Positions 51,679 through 60,867 are shown, numbered from the stretch's first letter. The stretch is 64,000 nucleotides of DNA from Paenibacillus alvei DSM 29 (GCF_000293805.1 NZ_AMBZ01000001.1:710001-774000), one strand, 5' to 3'. A program made the numbers and translations. Notes: generated by a model from the letters alone, not told the origin.

Positions 51679-52731
51679 ATGACATTGTTAGATCGCGAGC
51701 TGAGTCGTCAGCTCATCTTCAATACAGAAGCACCGAACAAGTCTACTCGTATTATTTTAGGGGAATGCTCCGGTATATTGAACTGGGACGATATCCGTAT
51801 GCCGCATATGTATAAATTGTACAAAGTGCTTCTGCAAAATCATTGGATTGCAGATGAAATTCCAATGGCTAAGGATGCTCAGCAATTTCCGCTGCTGGAT
51901 GAGCAAGAGAAGCATGCGTTCAAAATTAATATCTCGCTTCTAGCTGTGCTCGATTCCATGCAAACCATGTTCGTTGGTGATGTGAAGAACTATTTTACGG
52001 ACTCCTCGCTTGAGGCCATCTCGGCTATCATTGCACAGCAAGAGGTCGTACACAATCAATCCTATTCCTATGTGCTGTCCTCGCTTGTGTCGGAGCAAGA
52101 ACAGAAGGACATTTTCGAATATTGGAAGCATGACCGCGTGCTACTCGAACGGAACCGATTCATTGCCGACATTTATCAAACATTCCGGGATAATCCGACA
52201 CCGCAGACGTTCTTTGAAGCGCTCGTTGCGGATTTGATTCTGGAAGGAGTTTTCTTCTATAGCACGTTCGCTTTCTTCTATAATTTGGCCCGAGATCAGA
52301 AGATGATGGCGACAAGCCAAATGATTTCGTACATTCAGCGTGATGAGAACCAGCACTGCTACTTCTTCGGCGAGGTATTCAAGCAACTGCTTGCAGACTT
52401 CCCAGAGCTGAACACCGATGCGAACCGCCAATTCGTATACAATACGATCGACCGTGCCGTACAATTGGAAACGAACTGGGCGCATTACACCCTTAAGCAG
52501 GTTCGCGGCATTGATCTGCGGGAGCTGTCGGATTACATTAAGCATATCGCGAACCGCCGCTTGAACTTGCTTGGCATGGAGAAACTGTATGAAGGCGTAG
52601 ACGTGAACTGTATGCCTTGGATTAAGCCATTCTCAGATGAAGCCTTGAATGCGACGAAGACAGATTTCTTCGAAGCGAAGTCCCGAACTTATGGCAAGGT
52701 GGGAGACGACAACGGTTTTGACGAGCTATAA
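51679..52731 (+). CDS. nrdB: Ribonucleoside-diphosphate reductase, beta subunit
   Basis: This 350-residue radical-generating subunit is complete for metal ligands: D in LLAVLDSMQ, E and H in QQEVVHNQSYSY, E in ADLILEGVFF, E and H in RDENQHCYF. The radical tyrosine is the first Y of the SYSY segment, four after the ligand histidine. So it should assemble a tyrosyl-radical di-iron or di-manganese centre. The C-terminus DDNGFDEL is the alpha-binding tail. AAAGGAAGAG lies 9 nt before the ATG. A terminator follows at 52776-52812. Confidence 0.94.
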   Translation: MTLLDRELSRQLIFNTEAPNKSTRIILGECSGILNWDDIRMPHMYKLYKVLLQNHWIADEIPMAKDAQQFPLLDEQEKHAFKINISLLAVLDSMQTMFVGDVKNYFTDSSLEAISAIIAQQEVVHNQSYSYVLSSLVSEQEQKDIFEYWKHDRVLLERNRFIADIYQTFRDNPTPQTFFEALVADLILEGVFFYSTFAFFYNLARDQKMMATSQMISYIQRDENQHCYFFGEVFKQLLADFPELNTDANRQFVYNTIDRAVQLETNWAHYTLKQVRGIDLRELSDYIKHIANRRLNLLGMEKLYEGVDVNCMPWIKPFSDEALNATKTDFFEAKSRTYGKVGDDNGFDEL

Positions 52732-52775
52732 GTTACGTTCTAAGCTACGGCTTGATTTTTTCGGACTCCTACAAG

Positions 52776-52812
52776 AACCGCCACATCCTTCACAAGGGTG
52801 GAGGCGGTTTTC
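52776..52812 (+). terminator. Terminator after nrdB
   Basis: AACCGCC (52776-52782) pairs with GGCGGTT (52803-52809), supported by an inner ATCCTT/AAGGGT stem, then TTTCATTTT. It lies 45 nt past the nrdB stop. Confidence 0.75.
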
Positions 52813-52963
52813 ATTTTCTGCCTCTCGCATAGTCAAGCAGCTGAAATTTACAAATTCTTATGTTGCAGTTAATAATCTCCCAACCCCCATATCCTACGAT
52901 ACCTATATATCTCATATCTATTACATAGACATTTCAAATATGGAGCAAGCATGGAGGTCCGTT

Positions 52964-54832
52964 ATGAACAAGAAAAAGCTAGGTACAGCAGCAGTTCTGA
53001 CCACATTGATCAGCGCCCTATTTGCTGGATCATTATTCGCAGCACCATTGAATCCGATTAATCATGTGGATTGGATGCAGTCGAAGAGCTACATAACCGG
53101 GTCGAATGACGGTCTCGCACTCGATCGTCCCATTACGCTCGTTGAAGCAGTCGCGATGATTGCACGTGTACAGGACAAAGAAAGGGAAGTCAAAACAGTT
53201 GACCCCGCTATCAAGGGCTGGGCATCCAAAGCGCTCACTTGGGCAAAGCAGCAAAACGTCGTTGATGCAGTGCTGTGGAAGGAGCTTCACCATCCGGCAA
53301 ATGCCGCTGCTCTTCAAGCTTTAGCGAAGAAGGCGGGACTGAACTTGGAGGTATCCGGTGATACCGTAACACGCGAAGCGTTCTTTACAGCCCTCGGTAA
53401 TGCCATTACCACGCATATTACGATTGGACATACGAACGATACGCACGGACATATGCTGGAAGACGCCAAGGCCAAGGAAATGGGCTATGCCAAGCTGGCC
53501 ACCTTAATGAAGGAACTGCGCGCGGAAAACCCGAATTCCATGGTGCTTGATGCTGGGGATATGATCCAAGGTACGATATACGTGAACCTGTCCAAAGGGG
53601 AAACCGCGACAAAGCTGGCAAATGCGCTTGGATATGACTTCATGGCTTCCGGCAACCATGAATACGATTTCGGCTACGAACAGCTTGCAAGGTTGACCAA
53701 AATATTCAAATTCCCTGTCCTTGCTGCGAACGTATTCGACGCACAAGGCAAGAACCTGCTGCAGCCGTACGTCATGAAGCAGTTCGGAGATAAGAAATTC
53801 GCCATCCTTGGCCTAGTAACCGCGGACACGCCGATTGTCACTCACCCAGACAACGTCAAAGGCTTGACGTTCAAGGATCCGATTGAAGTTGCGAAGGAAT
53901 GGGTGCCGAAACTCCGCAAAGAAGCTGACCATGTCATCGTCCTCTGTCATACCGGGCTGTCTTATGACCGCGAAATGGCCAAGCAGGTTCCAGGCATCGA
54001 TATCATCGTAGGCGGACATACGCATACACCGGTTGATCAGCCTGAACTCGTCAACGGCACGTATATTGTACAAGACTGGGAATACGCCAAGTCGCTTGGC
54101 CGAGTCGATCTCTACTACCATGGCAAGGATCTGGTTCATTTTTCAGGCGGACTGATCAAGTACGATGAAGCTACAAAGCCAGATTCAGAAGTGGCCGCGA
54201 TTGTAGAATCATTGAAGAAAGAAACCGACACCCTGTTGAATGAAAAAATCGCTACTGCAAGCGTAGACCTTGACGGCGATCGCACCAGAGTACGGAAGCA
54301 GGAAACGATTATGGGCAACCTGGTTGCCGATGCGATGCTCTCTCGCACACGTACCATGCCTGGTTTCGAGGCGGATCTCGCTATTACGAACTCAGGCGGT
54401 ATTCGCACAACGATTAGGAAGGGCGACATTACGAAGCGCAACCTGTATGATGTGTTGCCATTCCCGAACACGTTGGCCGTAATTGAAGTGAAAGGCAGTG
54501 AGTTGGTAGCAGCCTTGGAAAATGGCGTTAGTGAAATTGATGCCGGCTCTGGCCGCTTCCCGCAAGTTGCTGGCTTGTCCTTCTCCTTCGATATTAAAAA
54601 GCCAAAAGGAAGCCGCGTATCAGACGTGAAGGTTGGCAACAAGGCAGTAGAGGCTGACAAAACGTACCGTGTAGCTACGAATGACTTCTTAATCGCCGGA
54701 GGCGACGGTTATGCCATGTTCAAAGATAAGAAGTCACTGGACACTGGCGTTACCCTATATGAAGTCGTAGAACAATACTTGAAAGAAAAGAAAGATATTA
54801 CAGCGAAAACCGAGCAACGCATTAAGCAGTAA
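52964..54832 (+). CDS. Secreted 5'-nucleotidase / 2',3'-cyclic phosphodiesterase (UshA family)
   Basis: This 622-residue exported metallophosphatase has a signal peptide (KKLGTAAVLTTLISALFAGS), an S-layer-homology-like N-terminal domain (about 30-145: ITGSNDGLALDRPITLVEAV) and a calcineurin-like catalytic domain. The last has GHTNDTHGHM, DAGDMIQGT, SGNHEYDFG, CHTGLSYD and GGHTHTPV as metal and active-site motifs. A C-terminal 5'-nucleotidase domain follows (ITNSGGIRTTIRKGDIT, GGDGYAMF). It scavenges phosphate or nucleosides outside the cell. I choose the ATG at 52964, with GGAGG 6 nt upstream. It is monocistronic, with a hairpin after it. Confidence 0.92.
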   Translation: MNKKKLGTAAVLTTLISALFAGSLFAAPLNPINHVDWMQSKSYITGSNDGLALDRPITLVEAVAMIARVQDKEREVKTVDPAIKGWASKALTWAKQQNVVDAVLWKELHHPANAAALQALAKKAGLNLEVSGDTVTREAFFTALGNAITTHITIGHTNDTHGHMLEDAKAKEMGYAKLATLMKELRAENPNSMVLDAGDMIQGTIYVNLSKGETATKLANALGYDFMASGNHEYDFGYEQLARLTKIFKFPVLAANVFDAQGKNLLQPYVMKQFGDKKFAILGLVTADTPIVTHPDNVKGLTFKDPIEVAKEWVPKLRKEADHVIVLCHTGLSYDREMAKQVPGIDIIVGGHTHTPVDQPELVNGTYIVQDWEYAKSLGRVDLYYHGKDLVHFSGGLIKYDEATKPDSEVAAIVESLKKETDTLLNEKIATASVDLDGDRTRVRKQETIMGNLVADAMLSRTRTMPGFEADLAITNSGGIRTTIRKGDITKRNLYDVLPFPNTLAVIEVKGSELVAALENGVSEIDAGSGRFPQVAGLSFSFDIKKPKGSRVSDVKVGNKAVEADKTYRVATNDFLIAGGDGYAMFKDKKSLDTGVTLYEVVEQYLKEKKDITAKTEQRIKQ

Positions 54833-55148
54833 TGGCATAATTACGAATTCTATATGGCATGACAAAATCCCCCCGAAATAGACACGCTTGCGAGCACCCA
54901 CCTCTTCTCGCGTAGCGTGTCTTCTTGTATCGACCAGTATCAATCTCCGTGCTTCTTTCCCTTACCTATATAGGGTTTATCCATTCTTATGCATATCTTG
55001 CTCCTATCCCATTCCTAAGCATCTATCGTGTCAAAAAGTATTCAAACTACCAACAATAGCAATCAAATTATATGGGATAGGTATTGTTTCTTCCCTATAC
55101 TAAATGGTGTAAATAATAATTGGAAAATATTTCGAAGGAGCTGATCGA
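54833..55148 (+). terminator. Gap holding the nucleotidase terminator
   Basis: AGACACGCTTGCGAG (54880-54894) and CTCGCGTAGCGTGTCT (54907-54922) form a strong stem with one bulged base, followed by TCTTGTAT. The remaining 220 nt hold the promoter region of the FAD enzyme; I see no gene in it. Confidence 0.7.
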
Positions 55149-56738
55149 ATGTCACCCTCACCGAAATACGAGAAGCATGCCGACCTCATTATCATTGGAG
55201 GAAGCATGGGAGGCTGTGCAGCTGCGCTCTCTGCTTGCCGTTTAGGCAAGACAGTCATTCTTACGGAAGAAACCAGCCGTATCGGCGGTCAATTGACAAG
55301 TCAGCTTGTCCCGCCAGACGAGCATCCGTGGATAGAGCAGTTCGGCTGCACGCAGACGTACAGACAATTACGCAACGAAATACGTCGCTACTATCGGGAG
55401 TATCTACCCCTATCTATGAAGGCGCGGTTGAATCCGGAGCTGAATCCTGGGAGCGGCCTCGTAAGCCGTCTCTGCCACGATCCGCGTATCGCGCTGTTCG
55501 TATTGGAATCGATGCTGTTCCCTTATGTGCACAATGGGCAGCTCACGATGATTACACAATGCCAGGCTACGAGTGCAGAAGTTGATGGCGACCGCATCGC
55601 AGCAGTAACCGTTCAAGATGCGGAAGGCAACTCCATTCACCTGACAGGTTCCTACTTCCTTGATGCAACCGAGTGTGGGGATCTGCTCGCTCTCTCAGGC
55701 ACAGAATACGTTACGGGTGCAGAATCCCAGCGTGATACGGATGAGCCGCATGCTGTATCCGGGGATCCTCAGCCGCAAAATATGCAAGGCTTCACCTACT
55801 GCTTCGCTGTTGATTACATGAAGGATGAAGATTATACAATTCCAAAACCGGAACGCTATGATTTCTGGAGCCAATATCGACCTTCGTTCTGGCCGGATCG
55901 CTTGTTAAGCTGGACTGCGGTCAAGCCAACAACGCTGGAGCCGATCACCTATTCCCTCTTTTGGGAAAAAGGGAAGTTTCCGCTATTCCACTATCGGCAA
56001 ACTACGGATCCTTCCCTGTTCGATGTATCTTCAGGAGTGCTTCCAACGCCAGTGTCCGTCATCAATTGGCCGCAAAATGATTACTGGCTTGGCTCGATTA
56101 TTGATGTCAGCGAAGAAGAGAAGCAGCGCCATCTATTCGATGCAAAGCAGCTTAGTCTGTCATTACTGTACTGGGTGCAAACAGAGGCGCCTCGCCCAGA
56201 CGGAGGCGCAGGCTATCCTGGGCTGCGATTGCGGCCCGACATCGCCGGCACGGCAGATGGATTTGCAATGTATCCCTATGTCCGGGAATCCCGAAGAATA
56301 CAGGCGGAGTTCACCGTATTGGAGCAGCATGTTGCTACTGATTGCCGCCCCGATAAGACCGCTGAAATTTTCGCTGATTCCGTAGGCATTGGCTGTTATC
56401 GAATTGACCTCCATCCTTCAACCGGAGGCGACAACTATATCGATATTTCTTCTTTACCGTTCCAAATACCATTGGGCAGCTTGCTCCCGGTTCGCATGAA
56501 CAATCTGATACCAGCCTGCAAAAATATCGGCACTACTCATATTACCAACGGCTGCTATCGCTTGCATCCGGTCGAATGGAACATTGGGGAAGCTGCCGGC
56601 GCCTTGGCTGCATATGCGCTGAATCAAGGAATATTGCCGCGTGCTGTAAGAAGTGACGCGCAGCACCTTGCCGCATACCAGCAGCAGCTCAAGCAGCTCG
56701 GCATTGTACTGCAATGGCCTTCTACAAGACCTGTATAA
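55149..56738 (+). CDS. FAD-dependent oxidoreductase
   Basis: This 529-residue flavoprotein has the N-terminal dinucleotide motif DLIIIGGSMGGCAAALSACR followed by EETSRIGGQLTSQ, which matches the FAD-dependent oxidoreductase family PF12831. Later segments are LDATECGDLLALSGTEYVTG, YPYVRESRRIQAEF and HITNGCYRLHPVEWNIGEAA. GAAGGAG lies 7 nt before the ATG. Substrate and pathway are unknown; relatives sit with sugar-degradation genes in Paenibacillus. It stands alone here and is followed by a strong bidirectional terminator. Confidence 0.9.
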   Translation: MSPSPKYEKHADLIIIGGSMGGCAAALSACRLGKTVILTEETSRIGGQLTSQLVPPDEHPWIEQFGCTQTYRQLRNEIRRYYREYLPLSMKARLNPELNPGSGLVSRLCHDPRIALFVLESMLFPYVHNGQLTMITQCQATSAEVDGDRIAAVTVQDAEGNSIHLTGSYFLDATECGDLLALSGTEYVTGAESQRDTDEPHAVSGDPQPQNMQGFTYCFAVDYMKDEDYTIPKPERYDFWSQYRPSFWPDRLLSWTAVKPTTLEPITYSLFWEKGKFPLFHYRQTTDPSLFDVSSGVLPTPVSVINWPQNDYWLGSIIDVSEEEKQRHLFDAKQLSLSLLYWVQTEAPRPDGGAGYPGLRLRPDIAGTADGFAMYPYVRESRRIQAEFTVLEQHVATDCRPDKTAEIFADSVGIGCYRIDLHPSTGGDNYIDISSLPFQIPLGSLLPVRMNNLIPACKNIGTTHITNGCYRLHPVEWNIGEAAGALAAYALNQGILPRAVRSDAQHLAAYQQQLKQLGIVLQWPSTRPV

Positions 56739-56812
56739 GCAGCCAAGGAAGAATCGCATCGGTTCTTCCCGCAGCATAGGAACCAGGACTTAATCAACCT
56801 AATGACATAAAT

Positions 56813-56852
56813 AAAAGAACCCTCCAGAATTCAAGTTTTGGAGGGTTCTTTT
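56813..56852. terminator. Bidirectional terminator
   Basis: AAAAGAACCCTCCA (56813-56826) pairs with TGGAGGGTTCTTTT (56839-56852). It separates the FAD enzyme (+) from the AT-rich locus (-). Confidence 0.9.
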
Positions 56853-56990
56853 ATTTAAATAATTTTGATATTATTGGCTTAAATTGGGAAAAAGAGGCAG
56901 TTATGGACTAGAGTTTCTTTTTGATACTTATGGTGGTCTTATCTTTTATTATCTTCATCCGAGTCCCCAGAAGGCCAGCCAACCTCTTTA

Positions 56991-57731
56991 TTAATTATAT
57001 TCTTCGACTGGACCACAACGATAAGGTTGGCAAACCTGAATTGTCGAAGCAGTATCAATAAATTCAGTATAATCATGATATTTATAATAGTGGTGGTCTT
57101 TCCTAATGGTTAAAATCGCATAATAATCACTTGGCCTATCTTCTTTAGTGTATGTTTTTGTTATCCAATAGGCTCTCTTTGCCTCCAGAGAAAGATAATA
57201 ACCACCAACACTTACAAGTACTCCTAATATTTTTCCACCTACAGGTCCGCCTATAAAAGAAGCAAGTACACCTGCTATTGCAGAGGCAGTGGCATATTCT
57301 ATCTCAGTCGAATTCTTTTCTGCTCCTTTATATTCAAAACCATCTGCTGCTATCTGTGCATCAGCAAAAAAACCATTTTCTTCTTGAATGGGTTCAACTT
57401 CTTTAATTGCATAATTCACTTGTCCGGTTTGCAGGTTTTCATACTTTACTTTATTATCATCTACTTTTGTGATTTTCAACTCTTCTTTTCCATTTGAATC
57501 TGTTGCAATATAGTAATTGTCGTATTGAAATAATGTAGAACCATCTGTAAAAGTGACAGAATTACTGGTTGTGCTTTCAACTAAGTCTAAGAGGCTTTTA
57601 GCTTGATCTATTTGTGATACTGGCAGTGGAGATTGTAAATTTTCCCGATCCTGAGCGAAGGCTGGAATTGAAATGGATGTAGAGAGCAGAACTCCTGCAA
57701 AAAATGTTTTGGCAATTTTTGATTCTATCAT
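56991..57731 (-). CDS. Secreted protein with Gly-rich hydrophobic core (bacteriocin-like?)
   Basis: A signal peptide (AKTFFAGVLLSTSISIPAFA) is followed by a hydrophilic domain of about 130 residues (TFTDGSTLFQYDNYYIATDS), a membrane-active-looking segment (AGVLASFIGGPVGGKILGVL) and an aromatic basic tail with two cysteines (QVCQPYRCGPVEEYN). The ATG at 57731 has GGAGG 6 nt upstream. This layout recalls large secreted bacteriocin or pore-forming proteins of Bacillota; I cannot confirm a family. It is AT-rich compared with its flanks. It follows a small two-span membrane protein, which could be its immunity or export partner. Confidence 0.78.
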   Translation of the reverse strand: MIESKIAKTFFAGVLLSTSISIPAFAQDRENLQSPLPVSQIDQAKSLLDLVESTTSNSVTFTDGSTLFQYDNYYIATDSNGKEELKITKVDDNKVKYENLQTGQVNYAIKEVEPIQEENGFFADAQIAADGFEYKGAEKNSTEIEYATASAIAGVLASFIGGPVGGKILGVLVSVGGYYLSLEAKRAYWITKTYTKEDRPSDYYAILTIRKDHHYYKYHDYTEFIDTASTIQVCQPYRCGPVEEYN

Positions 57732-57743
57732 TTTTTCCTCCAT

Positions 57744-57965
57744 TCATTCTTTTTCATTCTTTCTTTTTCTGAAGAAATCGAACAAATCGAACTTGATGAC
57801 ATAATCAAAGAGGAAGGTAATTACAACAGCTCCAAGTGGAATCATTGAGTATACCCATAGCGGATTATTTGGAGCTTCACCAGGGGGTGCATCAGTTAAA
57901 ATCACAAAAAGGACAATACAATAAATTATGGCCAATACAATACCTGTTACATTTCTATTTTTCAT
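57744..57965 (-). CDS. Small two-span membrane protein (73 aa)
   Basis: Two hydrophobic helices (GIVLAIIYCIVLFVILTD, about 8-25; WVYSMIPLGAVVITFLFDYV, about 37-56) flank a Pro-rich loop, followed by a highly charged tail (FFRKRKNEKE). It is first in the two-gene unit, and its stop directly precedes the secreted-protein gene (TGA ATGGAGG). The size and coupling are typical of an immunity or accessory peptide. No family is recognised. Confidence 0.7.
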   Translation of the reverse strand: MKNRNVTGIVLAIIYCIVLFVILTDAPPGEAPNNPLWVYSMIPLGAVVITFLFDYVIKFDLFDFFRKRKNEKE

Positions 57966-58360
57966 AGCTGTATTTCACCTCGGATTCACTTAAGAAATTC
58001 AAAGTATTGTAAATAAAGTATAACACTGCCCAACAAAAAAATGGAATAGTTTCTATCTTTTTCAGTGGCGATATTTGTTCTTATATGTACCAAAGCTGGG
58101 ATTTTGTGCAACAGCCCAGCCCCCAGGCCGCCGTATTCGGCCAAATTCAGCCTTGGGCGGCGATTTCGCTTCCGTGGAACATCAAAAAAACGGGCGAATC
58201 GCAACATTTACGATCTCTCGTTTTCTTTGTATTTCTTTGATTCATGTATTAATCCATTTTCCTTCAATGAATGAAATCACTTCTTCGGTCGATGAACTTC
58301 CTTCCCCATCGAATTCTCGTTCACATCGTGAGGACACAGTAATAAGCTTCCCCAACCATA
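57966..58360. other. Gap with a GC-rich patch in AT-rich DNA
   Basis: Positions 58095-58200 are sharply more GC-rich than the surrounding AT-rich DNA and, read on the minus strand, contain GGGCTGTTGCACAAAATC, which looks like an insertion-sequence end. Short frames cover the patch on both strands without ribosome sites. It may be the scar of a transposon. The rest should hold the promoter of the 73-aa gene. Confidence 0.35.
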
Positions 58361-58397
58361 AAAGGGGATGGCCCTTGAATCTCGGGCCATCCCCTTT
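58361..58397 (-). terminator. Terminator of the sugar ABC operon
   Basis: AAAGGGGATGGCCC (58361-58374) and GGGCCATCCCCTTT (58384-58397) form a perfect 14-bp stem; TTATGG follows on the minus strand. It is 31 nt past the binding-protein stop. Confidence 0.85.
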
Positions 58398-58427
58398 GCT
58401 TGTGTACACAGGTCTCAGTTTTCATGT

Positions 58428-58640
58428 TTAACGCTTCGCATACCACTCATTTGCTGCCTTCACCATATCCGCGCCACCCTGTGCATGCCATTCCGCAAGG
58501 AACTGGTCATAATTGTCGAGCGATTCCGTTCCGCTAATATAATTAATGAACGTATCTTCTTGATATTTGTTCAAGCGCTGTACGTTTTTCGAAATATCCG
58601 GCAGTGGAGGTGCCGAGCCAAGCGGATCGGAGACCAGCAA
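58428..58640 (-). CDS. LplA-like binding protein, C-terminal fragment
   Basis: This is the last 60-70 residues of the binding protein (LPDISKNVQRLNKYQEDTFI; WHAQGGADMVKAANEWYAKR). It is out of frame with the middle fragment because the T6 run at 58651-58656 (plus strand) is one base short. Adding the base gives FQKNAEGLLVSDPLGSAPPL. It has no ribosome site and is not an independent gene. Confidence 0.85.
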   Translation of the reverse strand: MLVSDPLGSAPPLPDISKNVQRLNKYQEDTFINYISGTESLDNYDQFLAEWHAQGGADMVKAANEWYAKR

Positions 58641-59320
58641 GCCCTCCGCATTTTTTGGAATGTGTTGAAATAGCTTTCTACGAATGGGTTCTTCTTCAAT
58701 CTAGCCTGCCAATAAATCGGATAGTTCTTCTCATCTACTCCCGTCAAGAAGGCGCTTGCATTTGTGCGCTCATCCGAGAACTTAGGCATAACAGGCGAGT
58801 AAGATCCGTTCTCATACTTGTGGTGCACTCCTTCCTCACCAATGGCAATGCCTTTAAAAATATCCTTGTCGAACTTCATGTCGAGCCACTTTATCGCATC
58901 TTCCTTATGCTTCGCGAACTTCGGAATTGCAATGTAGTAATTAATTGTATTGCCCGGCGTTCCAACGCGCGCCTTACCTGATTTGTCCTTCAATACAGGC
59001 ACGATCGCAAGCTTCGCATTTGGGAAGTTCTTTGCAACGGCATTCTCCAGGTTCGGTGCAATCCACCATCCCGGACTGTACATCGCAGCCTTGCCGCTAG
59101 CCATCTTCTCTATCGATTTGTCCGCCGTATTAATGCCCCACTCCGAGTCAATAAGTCCCTCTTTGTACAGTGTATTCATAAACTTCAAGTATTCCTTCAT
59201 CTCCGGAGTCTCTACAGCATGAATGATTTTACCATCCCGCTCCAGCCATGGTGTCGTTAAGCCAAATACACTTGCGATGTCAGGATGTACAGGAACCTTG
59301 CCCCCTGTCAGGGGTATCAC
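58571..59320 (-). CDS. LplA-like binding protein, middle fragment
   Basis: This is the central 230 residues of the extracellular solute-binding protein, with family-1 segments TPWLERDGKIIHAVETPEMK, SGKAAMYSPGWWIAPNLENA and NYYIAIPKFAKHKEDAIKWL. The frame enters at the T6 run 59325-59330 and leaves it again at 58651-58656, after which MRRACWSPIRLARHLHCR is out-of-frame sequence. The apparent ATG is an artefact of the break. Confidence 0.87.
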   Translation of the reverse strand: MIPLTGGKVPVHPDIASVFGLTTPWLERDGKIIHAVETPEMKEYLKFMNTLYKEGLIDSEWGINTADKSIEKMASGKAAMYSPGWWIAPNLENAVAKNFPNAKLAIVPVLKDKSGKARVGTPGNTINYYIAIPKFAKHKEDAIKWLDMKFDKDIFKGIAIGEEGVHHKYENGSYSPVMPKFSDERTNASAFLTGVDEKNYPIYWQARLKKNPFVESYFNTFQKMRRACWSPIRLARHLHCRIFRKTYSA

Positions 59321-59895
59321 ATTCTTTTTTCCTTAAATGCGCGCAGCACCGTTACCAGCTCATCTAAATTCGTTGGCATCTTCAAGCCCAGCTCATCCAG
59401 CCAATCCTGACGAACTACGAGGGCATTGGATGAGGTTCCGCCTCCGCCCGTTTCAGGAATTGCGTAAATTTTGCCGTCATAGCGGGCGCCGTCCCAGGAT
59501 TCCTTGCTGATCACCTGCTTCATGTTTATTCCGTACTTCTCGATCAGATCATCCAGCGGCTCTAGCGCACCGGACGATACAAGCTGATAATATTGAGCTG
59601 ACGCCAGCTTCATTACATCATAAGATTCCTTATTTGCCATGAGCAGGTTCAGCTTCTCGTCTGCATTCTCCGCCGGAAGCATCTCATACTTGACCGTATA
59701 TCCTGTCTTCTCCTTCAAGTATAGGGCGACCGGATCACCGTTCGGCTCAAAGCGATCGAACTGCATCAGCTGTCGCAGTTGCTTGCCTCCTTCCCCTTCT
59801 TCCGCACCTTTCCCTGATCCCCCGCTGTTACAGCCAAGAAGCGATAATACCATAACGATTGAAATAATCGAGAACCAAATCTTTTTCTGTTGCAT
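59317..59895 (-). CDS. Sugar ABC transporter substrate-binding lipoprotein (LplA type), N-terminal fragment
   Basis: A lipoprotein signal (ISIVMVLSLLGC) and a Gly-rich linker precede the first lobe (YLKEKTGYTVKYEMLPAENA, LDDLIEKYGINMKQVISK). The ATG at 59895 has GGAGG 7 nt upstream. The three fragments (58428-59895) add up to about 490 residues, the normal length for LplA/YtcQ-type binding proteins, which deliver complex oligosaccharides to an LplB/LplC permease pair. Two one-base breaks in A-runs split the gene. The break here follows LRAFKEK; adding an A gives KKNVIPLTGGKVP. Confidence 0.88.
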   Translation of the reverse strand: MQQKKIWFSIISIVMVLSLLGCNSGGSGKGAEEGEGGKQLRQLMQFDRFEPNGDPVALYLKEKTGYTVKYEMLPAENADEKLNLLMANKESYDVMKLASAQYYQLVSSGALEPLDDLIEKYGINMKQVISKESWDGARYDGKIYAIPETGGGGTSSNALVVRQDWLDELGLKMPTNLDELVTVLRAFKEKRM

Positions 59896-59943
59896 GAACA
59901 TACCTCCACTCTTTTTGATATCCCCCGCAATTTCTTCATGGCG

Positions 59944-60867
59944 TCACCCTTTTACAGAACCGATCAGTACCCCTTTCACGAAATACTTCTGCAGAAACGG
60001 ATACACAAGCAAGATAGGCAAAGTAGCGACAAGAATCGAAGCAGCCTGAATGGCCTGAGGCGTCGTATTCATGACAGCATCAATGTTGGTCACATGGCCG
60101 CCATCCTGATACGTAATATTGGAATGTGCAAGCAGCTCCTTCAAGTATAATTGCAGCGGCTTCAGTTCTGCGGTGTTGATGTAGATCATCGAGGCAAAAT
60201 AATCATTCCAGAAACCCACTGCAAAAAAAAGCGCAATGGTTGCGAATACCGGCAATGATAATGGAACGGTAATGCGAAATAAAATCGTCAGATTAGAGGC
60301 CCCATCCATTTTGGCGGATTCCTCAAGTTCATCAGGCAGCGATTCAAAGTAATTTTTAATAATAAGCATATTGAACACGCTAATCATGCTCGGCAAAAAG
60401 AGCACCCACAGCGTATCAATCAAGTTCAGCCGCTGCATCAGCAAATACGTGGGAATAAGGCCGCCGCTGAACAGCATCGTGAAGACATACATCAAAATGA
60501 AGAACTTGCGTCCGCGCAGGCGAGGCTTAGACAAGGGGTAAGCAGCTAATGCAGTCATGAGCAGACCCATAGCTGTGCCCGCTACCGTAATCGTGACTGA
60601 TACGAGAAAGGCATTCATAAATTGAGAGTCGTTCAATACATATAAGTACGTACCGAACTGAATGTCTACCGGGAATAAGGATACACTCCCTGACATGACC
60701 GCCTCCTCACTGCTGAGCGACTTGGCAAGCAAATTAAGAAACGGGAACAATGTCGTCCAAGAGATAAGGGCAAAAAAGAGATAGTTCAGCACATGGAAGA
60801 TTCGTTCTCCGACCGACATACGAATTGCGCTTCCCGTTCTTCTTCCCGCAGTCAATGAATGTCTCAC
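59944..60867 (-). CDS. Carbohydrate ABC transporter permease (LplC/YtcP type)
   Basis: This 307-residue MalG-like permease has six spans. It starts near ERIFHVLNYLFFALISWTTL with the FPFLNLLAKSLS motif; the coupling loop is ELEESAKMDGASNLTILFRI. The ending YFVKGVLIGSVKG is the classic LplC C-terminus. The start is a GTG at 60867, 11 nt from GGAGG. It is third in an operon order of LplB, LplC, LplA with 124- and 48-nt gaps. Confidence 0.92.
   Translation of the reverse strand: MRHSLTAGRRTGSAIRMSVGERIFHVLNYLFFALISWTTLFPFLNLLAKSLSSEEAVMSGSVSLFPVDIQFGTYLYVLNDSQFMNAFLVSVTITVAGTAMGLLMTALAAYPLSKPRLRGRKFFILMYVFTMLFSGGLIPTYLLMQRLNLIDTLWVLFLPSMISVFNMLIIKNYFESLPDELEESAKMDGASNLTILFRITVPLSLPVFATIALFFAVGFWNDYFASMIYINTAELKPLQLYLKELLAHSNITYQDGGHVTNIDAVMNTTPQAIQAASILVATLPILLVYPFLQKYFVKGVLIGSVKG

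Noticed and set aside
57986-58207. 73-codon frame across the GC-rich patch
   Set aside because: No ribosome site and arginine-rich composition produced by GC-rich DNA; looks like a chance frame over a repeat remnant.
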